Shown here: positions 21,666 through 31,632 of the stretch, piece by piece
Layout: the number at the start of each line of letters is the position of its first letter
Numbering within the stretch: position 1 is the stretch's first letter
DNA from: Petrolisthes cinctipes
Lineage: Eukaryota; Arthropoda; Malacostraca; Decapoda; Porcellanidae
DNA length: 64,000 bases
Assembly: GCA_033782935.1 (NCBI GenBank)
Contig: JAWQEG010003704.1
Location: 15,001-79,000, forward strand
Direction: 5' to 3'
Translations under genes and position numbers: made by a program
Notes under the pieces: model-generated
What the model saw: only the letters and a program-made list of their open reading frames with translations
Database searches by the model: none
Told to the model about the DNA's origin: nothing

Positions 21666-21829
21666 AGTGATCCTTAATTTGTTGCCCACATCACCACAGG
21701 TAATACTCCCCCTTCCAGCTTCCACAATAAGAACAAGGTGGAACATAAAAGAGAAAGATGAGAAGGAGTGTGGATGGGAGAAGTAGTATATAGGCCTTGG
21801 CGTATTAGGAAGAGTGTTAGGAGGAAGAG

Positions 21830-23215
21830 TATAGGCATAGGAGGAGGAGATCGGAAGTGGAGGAAGAGTGAGAGGAAGATGAAGCGTGGGAAAAGGAGAA
21901 GGAGGCAGGAAGTATGAGAGGAGTGTTGGGTGCAGGAGGAGAAGAAGAAGAAGAAGAAGAAGAAGAAGAAGAATGGGTGTTGGGACTGAGTACGATTTGG
22001 AGAAGAGGGAAGTGGTATTGGGAGGAGGAAGAGGAGAAGGTGGAGGAGGAGTAGTCAGCAGCAAGAAACGTGGGAGAGAGAAGGAGTGTTGGGAGCAGGA
22101 AGAAAGGAAGGAAGGAATCTTGAGAGGAGTACAAGAAGGAAGAATGAATAGTCGTGAGAAAAGTAGGAAGAGAAGTGGGCAGCAGAAAGTGGAGAGGAGC
22201 AGTAGGTGGAGGAGGGAGGGGAAGTAGGCAAAGGAGGAGGAAGATAGGAAACAAGAGGAGGGAGGGGAGGTAGGAGGAAGATAAGGAGGAAGAAAGAAAC
22301 AGGAGGAGGGAGGGGAGGTAAGAAGAGGGGGAGAAGAAAGAAAAAGGAGGAGGAGGAGGAAGAAAGAAAAAGGAGGAGGAGGAGGAAGAAAGAAACAAGA
22401 GGAGGATAGCTAAGAGGAAGGGGAGGAGGAAGAAAGAAAAAGGAGGAGGGAGGGAGGGGAGGAAGAAGAAAGAAAAAGGAGGAGAGAAGGGAGGTAATAG
22501 GAGAGGGAGGAGGAAGAAAGATAAAGGAGGAGGGAGGGAGGGGAGGAAGAAGAAAGAAAAAGGAGGAGAGAAGGGAGGTAATAGGATGGGGAGGAGGAAG
22601 AAAGAAACAAGAGGATGGAGGAGGACGATGAGGAGGAAGAAAGAAACAGGAGGAGGGAGGGGAGGTAATAGGAGGGGGAGGAAGAAAGAAAAAGGAGGAG
22701 AGAGGGGAGGTAAGAGAAGGGGGAGGAGGAAGAAAGAAAAAGGAGGAGGAGGAGGAAGAAAGAAAAAGGAGGAGGAGGAAGAAAGAAACAGGAGGAGGGA
22801 GGGGAGGTAAGTGGAAGAGGGGGAAGAGGAAGAAAGAAATAGGAGGAGGTAGGAGGAGGAGGAAGAAAGAAACAAGAGGAGGGAGGGGAGGTAATAGTAG
22901 GGGGAAGAGGAAGAAAGTAAAAGGAGGAGAGAGGGGAGGTAAGAGGAGGGGGATAAGGAAGAAAGAAACAAGAGGATGGAGGAGGAGGACGATGAGGAGG
23001 AAGAAAGAAAAAGGAGGAGGAGGAGGAGGAAGAAGAAAGAAAAAGGAGGAGAGAAGGAGGAAGAAGAGGAAGAGGAAGAAAAAAACAGGAGGAGGAGGAG
23101 GACGATGAGGAGGAAGAAAGAAACAAGAGGATGGAGGAGGAAGACAGCAACAGGAGGAGGAGGAGGGGGAAGACAGAAAAAGGAGGAGGAGGAGGAGGAA
23201 GAAGAGGAAGAGAAG
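21830..23215. repeat. 1.4-kb polypurine tract of AGGAGGAAGAAAGAAA repeats
   Basis: Nearly all bases are A or G on this strand. Recurrent modules are GGAGGAGGAAGAAAGAAA and GGGAGGGGAGGTAA. The 489-codon minus-strand frame is Ser/Leu/Pro low complexity and is rejected. Confidence 0.96.
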
Positions 23216-23388
23216 GCGTGGGAGAATGGGCGGGACCTATGCGTATCCCTCAGCGTGTAGTAATGGGCAGTGAGGGGCAATAACACACCATCGCCTCACA
23301 AGACCTCGTAAACCCCCGGCTTCTTCCCCTCGCTCTGGCGGGGAACGAGGGCCCCTTGCCTCTGGTCGCACGGAGGGGGATAAACCAC

Positions 23389-23520
23389 ACACACACACAC
23401 ACACACACACGTATGCACAGATAAACATAGTACACACACACACACACGTATGCTCAGATAAACATAACACACGCACACACACAGATAAACATAACACACA
23501 CACACACACGTATACACAGA
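23389..23520. repeat. CA arrays alternating with CGTATGCACAGATAAACATA
   Basis: Four CA arrays are separated by copies of GTATGCTCAGATAAACATA variants, another array-plus-module pattern. Confidence 0.9.
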
Positions 23521-24050
23521 TACAAATAAAACGTTTATTCATGATGAAGACTACAATATGACTCGGTACTGCTTCGAAATTATAACATAGACCCGTATTA
23601 ATGACGAATAGAAAATGATTCACTGCTTCTAAATGAGTCTCGAAACATTTTGGTGAGGTCAGTAATCCAAGCGTACGAACAAGTGAGAAGTTTTGTGAAT
23701 ACGAGTCCAGGATGCATGTTTTGGATCGTGACGTCATCTCACAATCCCCCTGGAAAGATCATCATCAGACAACCCTTGTATCATTATAAACCTAACACAA
23801 TTCCTCACAAATTAAGGTGTCTTGTTGTTATCACTGGGGTTCTTTCTGTTGACGCACGTGTGGTTTTTATGAATATTTTTGGTGTTTTAATTAATGATGT
23901 GTGAAATGAGTCTGTCCCGTGGTTTCTTAAATTATTAATTGTTTGTACTTTATTCAGAATGTAGGTACTGAACGATAAGTCTATTCAGTCGCCTTAGTTT
24001 TTATTGTTAGTTTATTTTACGTACCGTACCATAGCTCTGAGTGCACGAGT
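23521..24050. other. Unassigned spacer
   Basis: Unique AT-rich sequence with no recognisable coding exon. Confidence 0.5.
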
Positions 24051-24055
24051 CTGAA

Positions 24056-24207
24056 CACACACACACACACACACACTCTCTCTAAACTAAAGATCTGCTG
24101 GCGGATTAAAAACAAAAAGCTACACACACACTCAAGATCTGCAGGTGGAATTAAAAAAAAATACACACACACAAGATAATTACGTAGTCGGAATAAAAAC
24201 AAAAGCT

Positions 24208-24238
<31 letters not shown>

Positions 24239-24245
24239 CTTAAGA
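24056..24245. repeat. CA arrays alternating with AAGATCTGCAGGCGG module
   Basis: Units of about 60 bases combine a CA/CT run with AAGATCTGCAGGCGGAATAA then AAACAAAAGCTA; four copies with differing CA length. Confidence 0.88.
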
Positions 24246-24549
24246 TCTGCAGGCGCAATAAAAACAAAAGCTGCACACAGCCAGCAGAAAAAGTGGAAAA
24301 TAGAATTGTGATGTGAGCACCCGGGAGGAATATTGGGAGGAAGGGCGGTAAAAAGAGCCGATGAAAAACGTGGAGCACTATTGGAAATGAGCGGCATTCT
24401 CTTAGCGAGTATCCTTTCTTCCTCCCACACCAAACAGCTCCCCGATAGGAAAACGCTCACTAAAGAGGCTCGGGAGGAAGGTTTGCGTGAGCAGGGGCAG
24501 TCATCTAATCGTTTATTTGATTAAAACAAAGAAACTAAGCGATATATGT

Positions 24550-24790
24550 ATGACCGTAAACATTTTTGTTGTTGGGAGGGCATTAGCGCGGGCCGGCACG
24601 CTTATCGTTCTTCTTCTGTTTATTTGGCGCGCAGATGGCGAGTTCCCATTGGTTCCATCTATTAGTCACGACAAGGCGCGGTCACATTAAGGCCAGCAGT
24701 GATTGGCTGTTTGCGCCGCTGCTAATGAACCAATTACCAGAGCTGGTACGTGGTAGTTTTGGTTTTACCCGTTTCTTCCCTGCAGTCCTG
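24550..24790. promoter_or_regulatory. Promoter-like island with E2F-like and CCAAT motifs
   Basis: TTTGGCGCGC at 24623-24632 and TTTGCGCC at 24710-24717 resemble E2F sites. CCAAT boxes lie at 24648-24652 and 24702-24706 (both ATTGG) and 24730-24734. The island is GC-richer than its surroundings. NF-Y plus E2F spacing like this is common in cell-cycle promoters of animals; no adjacent exon was found, so function is inferred. Confidence 0.28.
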
Positions 24791-24990
24791 AAAACAACAA
24801 CAGCCTCTCTTCCTCCCCCCGTCGGAAAACATTTTATGAAAGAGGGAGTAATGTAAGTTGGACGAGTTTAACTGTGGGTTTCCGTGCCGAGGGAAACAAG
24901 AAGGTTGCAGCATGATGAATTAGTCTATTACAAGCACACTAAAGGCCACTGGCTCAACGTTAATGGCATTTACCCATGGAAGGTTGGGTT

Positions 24991-24991
<1 letters not shown>

Positions 24992-25059
<68 letters not shown>

Positions 25060-25410
25060 GCACTTTTTTTTCTCTTACTTTCTTTCCCCCTCCATCCCCT
25101 CTTTCTCCCTCCATCTCCCCTTTCTTAACCCTTTCTCTCCGCCTTTTCTTCACCCCCCCCCCACCCTTTTATCTCTGGTACTTTTTTTTTCTGCCACTCT
25201 CCAGTTTCCCCGCTCCTTTTCTCTCTCTGTCATCGCTTCTTCCTCATTTCCTCTCCTTCTCTTCCCTCCTTCATTCTTTCTGGTACGGTGCTCTTTTCCT
25301 CTCCCACCATTCTCTCAGTTCCTCTCTGGTACTCTTTTTTTTTTACCTTTCTCCCTCTCTCTGTCTTTGCCAGGCCAGCCTATAACCCTCTCCCTGTGTG
25401 TGTGTGTGTG
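24992..25410. repeat. (CT)n array and flanking polypyrimidine tract
   Basis: About 33 CT units are followed by 330 bases that are mostly C and T, ending at a GT run. Confidence 0.92.
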
Positions 25411-25489
25411 TGTGTGTGACCAGTCCGACTCCTTACCCTGTGATCGACCAAGAGGAGGAGCTTTGTCTGACACGGGACACGCCTTGTAG

Positions 25490-26030
25490 GAGAGATGGTG
25501 AAGGGGAGGACGAGAGAGTGGTCCTTCTGGCCCCTGGAGAGTTGTAGTGGCTGTGGTTAGCAAGAGAGAGGTGGTAGGTAGGTAGTGTGAATGTCGTGGT
25601 TGGTGGTGTGTGCAGGAGGAGGTGAGGGAGGGAATAGTTAGTTTAGTATTCTTATTTTAATGGTAATAGTTTGAGGTAATGTTGATGGTACTTCAGGATT
25701 ATATATTGGTGTTTTATGTAGGACTGCATGGAGGTCAGTGATAGGGTATAAGTATATAAATAGGCCTGGAGTATGATCTAGATAATTAATTAATTATTTA
25801 TGTGGTATAATTTACACAGCAGAATATGACAATAATTTAATCTCTCGCATGTTAAAAAAAAAAACCCACGTAGCTGGAGCCTTTCTACTACTAAGATAAT
25901 TATAATGTTTGCCTTGTTTTCCACCAGTTTAGCTTTAATGCCAGTCAGATACGTGATGGTGTGGTGTTGGTGTTGTGAAGTTAAAATGATAGGATAGAAC
26001 AAGACGGAGAGTGGCGATGGATTGCTGGTT
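25490..26030. other. Unassigned spacer
   Basis: Unique sequence, G-rich to 25640 then AT-rich; no recognisable gene. Confidence 0.5.
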
Positions 26031-26034
26031 CGAG

Positions 26035-26270
26035 TATAGAAGGTTAGAAGTTGTATATGGGTGGTGAAAAGGTAGGATGGGTGGTGTTGGTGGTTATAGA
26101 AGGTTAGAAGTTTTGCAGGAGTGGTGAAATGGAGGGAAGGGTGGTGTTGGTGGTTATAGATGGTTAGAAGTTGTATATGAGTGGTGAAAAGGTAGGACGG
26201 GTGGTGTTGGTGGTTATAGATGGTTAGAAGTTTTGCAGGGGTGGTGAAATGGAGGGACGGGAGGTGGTGG
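26035..26270. repeat. 60-bp tandem repeat, four copies
   Basis: Units contain GGTTAGAAGTTGTATATGAG, GTGGTGAAAAGG and GGGTGGTGTTGGTGGTTATA. Copies 1 and 3 share TATATG(A/G)G, while 2 and 4 share TTGCAGG, so a 120-bp higher-order unit is likely. Confidence 0.88.
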
Positions 26271-26339
26271 TGGGAGAAGAGTTGTGTGTGTGGGTGGGCT
26301 GGGTGGTTGGACTAGGCCGAGGCATGCACACGTACAGTA

Positions 26340-26414
26340 TGCAGACTGACTGACACACACACACACACATTCGAACATAAAATGCACTCAACAAATGTAT
26401 GAGTAACACACACA

Positions 26415-26451
<37 letters not shown>

Positions 26452-26692
26452 GATGTCACTATATAATAATTTAAAAAAAATGGCTATAGATCTATTCAGA
26501 TTTTTTTTCAAGGATTAGTGTAAGAAAAACTCGACAACACACAGATTGTTTCAGGAAGCTGCTGTTTGTTAATTGGCATACAGTAGTTGGTATCTTTTTA
26601 TTTTGTTTTTTAGCCTTTGAACATCGGCTCTGCTTGCCTCGACGGAAAAAAAAGTCTCGAGTTGGTCCGGGAATTGATTCAAAGCTGTCGGT

Positions 26693-26762
<70 letters not shown>

Positions 26763-27045
26763 CTTACGAAAATACTTTTGCTGTTTGTTTTAGTTCGTTT
26801 ATTACTGGCTCTGGAGATGTTCCCGTTTGTGCTATACTTGACCATTTATATTGTTAATGTGTGTGTGTGTGTGTGTCTGTGTGTGTCCAAGTATGTGTGT
26901 GTATGTGTCCAAGTGTGTGTGTGTGTGTGTGTCAGGTGGCGGGCGAGGAAGCGTCAGTAAGTCCCATCACAGTTAAAATAGACGTAACACTGCAGGGGGT
27001 CCACGCCTCACTGATCTTTACCCCTCCTTCCCTTTCCTTTCCTTC

Positions 27046-27103
<58 letters not shown>
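26340..27103. repeat. Cluster of (CA)n, (GA)n, (GT)n and (CT)n arrays
   Basis: CA runs at about 26354-26368 and 26408-26451, GA at 26696-26759, GT at 26858-26930 and CT at 27049-27103, separated by unique sequence in which no gene was recognised. Confidence 0.92.
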
Positions 27104-27105
<2 letters not shown>

Positions 27106-27588
27106 ATTTGTATCTCGTACACATTAATTATCACCTCCAATTACTCATATCTTTCACTTCTTTTCCCCCACCTCCCTCTCATCTCCCTCTCTCTCTGTCT
27201 TTCCCCTCTGTTTCCCCTCATTTATTTCTCTTTCCTGCCCTCCCCACATCTCTCTTTTCTCTCCACTACTCTCCCTGCCTGCCTGCCTTCCTCCCGTTGG
27301 CGTCAGGTGGTGAGAGCGGCAGTACTGGAGCAGAAACTAGAGTGGGAAGCGAGCCTCTCACTCACATATTGGGATAATTGTCGGTCCACTAGCCTCGTCC
27401 CTCTTCCCAAGTCTCTCTTCACGCCACGCGCACCGTTTCCTCGTTTGTTTGTTATTTTTTTAGTCACCCACCACCAGCATGTAGGCGCTCAGAGTTTGGC
27501 CAGAGTACAGTACTTTAAATCTGAGCACGCTAGGAGTTATACAAATTAATGCTTAATACTTGTGCTAGGTTAATTTTCCTATTATGTA
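27104..27588. other. CT-rich then unique spacer
   Basis: CT-rich to about 27300. An exon-like segment after GGCGTCAG (27307) remains open but matches nothing I recognise and has no clear donor. Confidence 0.4.
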
Positions 27589-27801
27589 CAGCCGGAAGCA
27601 TAAATTCGCGTCCATCTCATGTACTTAATATTGCTAATATGACCAGATAGTTGCATTCTGAACTAGTTTTTATTTCAACAACATACGTAATTTACCATAC
27701 GAGAACTATATTTGTCATCTCTGTATTAAAATTGTATTACAACATCACAATAGTTAATACATACGCAGGTGGAAATAAAGCGAACTTATGCTGCCGACTG
27801 T
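27589..27801. mobile_element. 213-bp TA-flanked MITE
   Basis: The left end CAGCCGGAAGCATAAATTCG is mirrored by CGAACTTATGCTGCCGACTG at the right, with TA on both sides. Tc1/mariner-type by target site; no coding capacity. Confidence 0.72.
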
Positions 27802-28368
27802 ACAATGACAATCTGTTGGGAGTATAAATGTTGTTCTCTTTACCTGTCACAAGGCAGCTCCTCGTACCCTAGTATTCATTATTCTTGGTATAAATTACTG
27901 AAGGAGAGTATAGACTAAAACTAATATCGTATAATTATCCATGTCTGTATCCGTACTATATATACCTGGAAAGTGATACCAGCAAGATTTTTTAACTCGT
28001 CAAGGTACCAACGACCATACTGTATTTCCCATATTATAGTCATTCTTATCGAAATTTTAAACAAACCACCCTACCAACGGGTGGAGTAACGGCCGGTCAT
28101 TGGAGGATTGTGGTATAATTATTGCCACATTTAATTCCAACCCTGTCGTCGAGTTTGCTTTAAAGATATATTAACTGGCCTTATTGGCATCATTTTACAT
28201 CTTCAGAGTTGAATAGGAATATGGCCCCAGACTGTAATAACTTTGTGTGTGTGTGTGTGTTCTTCAGCGGGGAAAGAACAAATAGTTTATTCTTCGTTAA
28301 TTAGTCTGTTCACGCGTGTTAAAGTTGTAGCAAAGTTTGTCCTTCCACTTATTAATTTCATACATAAA
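27802..28368. other. Unassigned spacer
   Basis: AT-rich unique sequence with a short GT run near 28241-28260; no gene recognised. Confidence 0.5.
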
Positions 28369-28515
28369 GGGGGCAAAATTATGTTGTGGACGTATTTGGA
28401 TGCTACTGATTCCCCCAAACGGTGTCATGAAACAAACTCCCTCTGTGTACGCTTTGTTACGTGGCATGGTGTGGAGAAATCAGTCGCCTCCACTTCGTCA
28501 ACAAAAATCATGACC
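28369..28515. mobile_element. Degenerate copy of the palindromic TTAA MITE family
   Basis: Contains GCTACTGATTCCCCCAAACG, a GTCATGAAACAAACTCCCTC centre, TTACGTGGCATGGTGTGGAG and TTCGTCAACAAAAATCATG, and is followed by TTAA. Substitutions are spread along both arms. Confidence 0.5.
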
Positions 28516-28778
28516 ACTCTTAACTTAAAAAGGAACTTAATTAAAAGTCTATCACTTCTCGCCAACCTTCTTTCCTTGGCTCTCGTTCTTCTCCTTCACC
28601 TCCTCTTTCGTGTTTTTGTCATTTTTTTATTACTCTTCCTCATCTCTTCTTTGTACTCTTCTCGTCCTCCATGTTCTCATTTTCCTCTTTTTCCGCCTCC
28701 CCTTTCTTATCGTTTTCCTTTCTTTCCTCTTCCACTTTCTCCTCACCCTCCTCCTCTTCTTGTTACTCCCGGCCAGCT

Positions 28779-28926
28779 GATTTTCCCCAACACTGATGCG
28801 ATTTTCCCCAGGAATGATAAGATTTTCCCCAACATTGGTACAAGTTTTGTCGCCGGAGTCGCCATCGCATGTCTCGCGCCAAATTGAGTCTGAATGTCCC
28901 AACAATATTTCCACTTGGCGGGAAAA
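28779..28926. promoter_or_regulatory. Cluster of three kB-like decamers and two E2F-like sites
   Basis: GATTTTCCCC (reverse GGGGAAAATC) occurs at 28779, 28800 and 28821, spaced exactly 21 bases. Downstream are TCGCGCCAAA (28873-28882) and TTGGCGGGAAAA (28915-28926), both close to the E2F consensus. The decamer resembles Rel/Dorsal-type kB sites. Enhancer or promoter function is inferred from motif content only. Confidence 0.3.
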
Positions 28927-29467
28927 TCAACGTCTTTGGGCTTCATCCGACACAGAAGGCGCAACCTACATGTATCTGGCCGCGCGTCTGTACCACCAGT
29001 CCCTAAGGTCGAGTTTGCCTTGGTGGGAACGGGTAACTTTGGTCCCTTGCTGCCTGGAGGTGGACTCTGAGAACTGGCATGTGTCTGGAGCTTCTCTTTA
29101 ATCCCCTGCTCGCACATCCTACGCCACCGCCATCATCACCACCATCACCACCACCACCGCCGACAAGCCATCGCCTGATTGAATAATTGCCGAGTGAGAT
29201 GTTTTGATGCTTAGTTTGTTACAGAGAGGGTTGGATGTTCTCGGGCGGGCGTTGGGGGGAGGAAGGGGAGGGTGGTGCGTTGGAGGGAGGGAAAGGTACA
29301 CCGTGCAGGGATTTGACTCTGGGCTGATGCTTTGAGGTTCCTGGGGAGGGATGTGTGTGATGTCGTATTCCAAGCAAGCAAGCACCTTAGTAGTTAACAT
29401 TTGAACGAAGATTTTTTTCAGTGGTATTGTAAGTCGTTTATCATTAGTCAAAGTATCCTCGAATTAA
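28927..29467. other. Unassigned GC-richer spacer
   Basis: The minus-strand frame of about 124 codons here has no recognisable domain. A CACCATCACCACCACC run lies near 29132-29158. Confidence 0.4.
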
Positions 29468-29623
29468 GGGGAGAATATCTTGTTGGTAAATTGGAAGGCT
29501 ACTGATTCCTCCTAACTATACCAGAAAACAGACGCCCTCAGTGATACTTAATAGGGGATCTGTTTCGTGGCATAGTTTGGGGGAATCGTAGACCTTCCAA
29601 TTCACCAACAAGAGAACCTCGCC
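29468..29623. mobile_element. Palindromic MITE, best-preserved copy, perfect TTAA flanks
   Basis: TTAA lies at 29464-29467 and 29624-29627. The 156-bp element starts GGGGAGAATATCTTGTTGG and ends CCAACAAGAGAACCTCGCC. Arms with AAATTGGAAGGCTACTGATT and GGGGGAATCGTAGACCTTCC fold on each other around a short centre. TTAA duplication fits piggyBac-type transposition of a non-autonomous element. Confidence 0.75.
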
Positions 29624-29629
29624 TTAAGT

Positions 29630-31238
29630 TTGAGCCGTTGTAGTTGAGTTCAGCCAACCTACACAGTGGGTTCAGTCAACACCAGTAAATAACGAACCTT
29701 TGGACTTCTGACTCACCTGTGACCTGGAGTTTCATTGTGGTTAATTGGATGCAAGTATTTATCGGACAGAACGACGACGACACGACGTTTGTCATTATAT
29801 TTTACAGTGAGGAATATAATATGCAGTATTCCTGAAATGTGAGTTTGTTGGCTCTATAAAATACATTCCATGTTTGACCAGCGCCATATTCTTCTCTGCG
29901 TTGGATCGGTTAATAAAGTTTTTTTTTTTTTTTTTTTTTTCTTATATATAACTACATAGTACGGTAACTATTTTCCTGATTTCTTGAGGCGTTCTATCTG
30001 AACTTGTCTATTTTGTATAGGTTTTAATATAGTAAGTAGACGTAACATTTATGTATGTCATTAATTGATTTCACAAATATTTATTAGCATCACAACTGAT
30101 ATTAAGAAATTACAGTAGTTGGTTGTGGGGGAACTAGAGCCTACGTAGCTCCCTGGATACTTATTGTGGCTCGATCGTGACTGTATGTTTACCTGACGAA
30201 TGTATACTGTTTGATATGTGACTACCACTTCCCCAAGAAGTCTACACTGTCAAAGCTTACCAATGTCTGTATTATCGTTTTAAAATGGACATCCAGGGCG
30301 AAATTTTTATCCTCGAATGTACTAGTAACACATCAAATTCTAAGTACAGTATATAAGTTTTTTTTCTGTTTTTGATGATTGTTTTTTAAATCATCGCATT
30401 GTGACTATAACTTTGAAATAGATAAACACTGATTTACATTTAAAAAATGTGAAACTGCTAGAGGGTCAGGGCAGTGATGACGGACTGGTGCCCATGTTTC
30501 AACAACGCATTGATAATTACGCCTAGAATAGGAATGAGGAATGTTTGCTTTTATGCTCTAAGATTAATTTCCATCCACTGTATGAATGTAGCAACTGTTG
30601 AGGAAGGATTTCATTATTGCGACTACATGGTTTAGATTAGCCCAAGCAAAACTTGAATGATCGAATCTGGTCCCTTGTTTAGCCATTTTTTTTTTTTTTT
30701 TTTTACTTCTCAGATCAGAAGTAAACTATAGTACATTACTGTCATTAAAGGATTCTTCTCCCATGGTGTTTATTAATTTTTACGCACTTAGTCGATGCTT
30801 TCTTCATTACTATATCAACATTTTGGCAATTATGCAGCATCAAAAGCCAGGAACACTAAAAGGATGCCTATGGCGACTTGTTTGCTGTTTGGTTAAATGA
30901 TAATAATATAGGTGAAATTATACAAGTCAGTTAAAGTTGGGTTTATTTATGATGAACATGACAAATAAATTACAGACTGTGACCAGTACACACACATGCA
31001 CACATACTTTCACTTCACTTCAGCAAAGTTCCTTACATACATACATCATACACACAGAATACAAAGCTGGACTGTGACATATGAACACTGAGAGCCATGA
31101 TATCAGGGCGCCACTTTAGTAGTAACAGTCACCTCATTTTTGCTCTCAAAAAGAAATCAGACATAAAGGAATAAAAAAAAAAAAATCAGTCCTTTTTCTC
31201 ATCTGGATGTAGAGTAGTACTGTAGTTTTATGTGCTCT
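29630..31238. other. AT-rich spacer, no gene seen
   Basis: A poly(T) run lies at about 29921-29940 and others near 30690. GTGGCTCGATCGTGACTGTA near 30167-30186 resembles one end of the 16167 MITE. An AATAAA on the minus strand near 30942 could end a very long ASAP 3' UTR, but this is unproven. Confidence 0.45.
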
Positions 31239-31242
31239 TTAA

Positions 31243-31628
31243 CCCTTACGTGTCAGCCCTTGTTTGAGCACCAACCTTGGTTGTTGCCAAAATAAAAAAA
31301 TAGGTTATTCTGTAACCAATTATGTTTAGAAAAAAATGCAGATATAATTACAAACCACAAACCTTCATATTTCAGAAGTCAGATTGAGCTGGAAGTCGGG
31401 TCCGACCAGGGTGAGTGGATGGGTGTTGGAGACAATGTGGTTGGAGGAGCATGAGACACAGGTAGCCCATGCATGAAATATAGACTCTAAGCACCTTTAA
31501 ATTTACTCTGTAGTTTAGACATCTTAATTGAAATAAAAAGCAGTGATGGGAATTTATGCATGCCTTAATATTATGCTGTATCCCACGACCTTTGCAGCCG
31601 CCATCTGGCATATTCTGACACGTAAGGA
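31243..31628. mobile_element. 386-bp TTAA-flanked piggyBac-like MITE
   Basis: TTAA lies at 31239-31242 and 31629-31632. Ends are CCCTTACGTGTCAG and CTGACACGTAAGGA, an inverted repeat with one mismatch at the tip. A CCC terminus and TTAA duplication are the piggyBac superfamily signature. The short minus-strand ORF inside has no transposase similarity. Confidence 0.78.
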
Positions 31629-31632
31629 TTAA

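Noticed and set aside
21817..23286. 489-codon minus-strand ORF
   Set aside because: Translation of a polypurine tract; only Ser, Leu, Pro and Phe repeats.
27307..27419. Exon-like open segment after GGCGTCAG
   Set aside because: No clear donor and no similarity I recognise.
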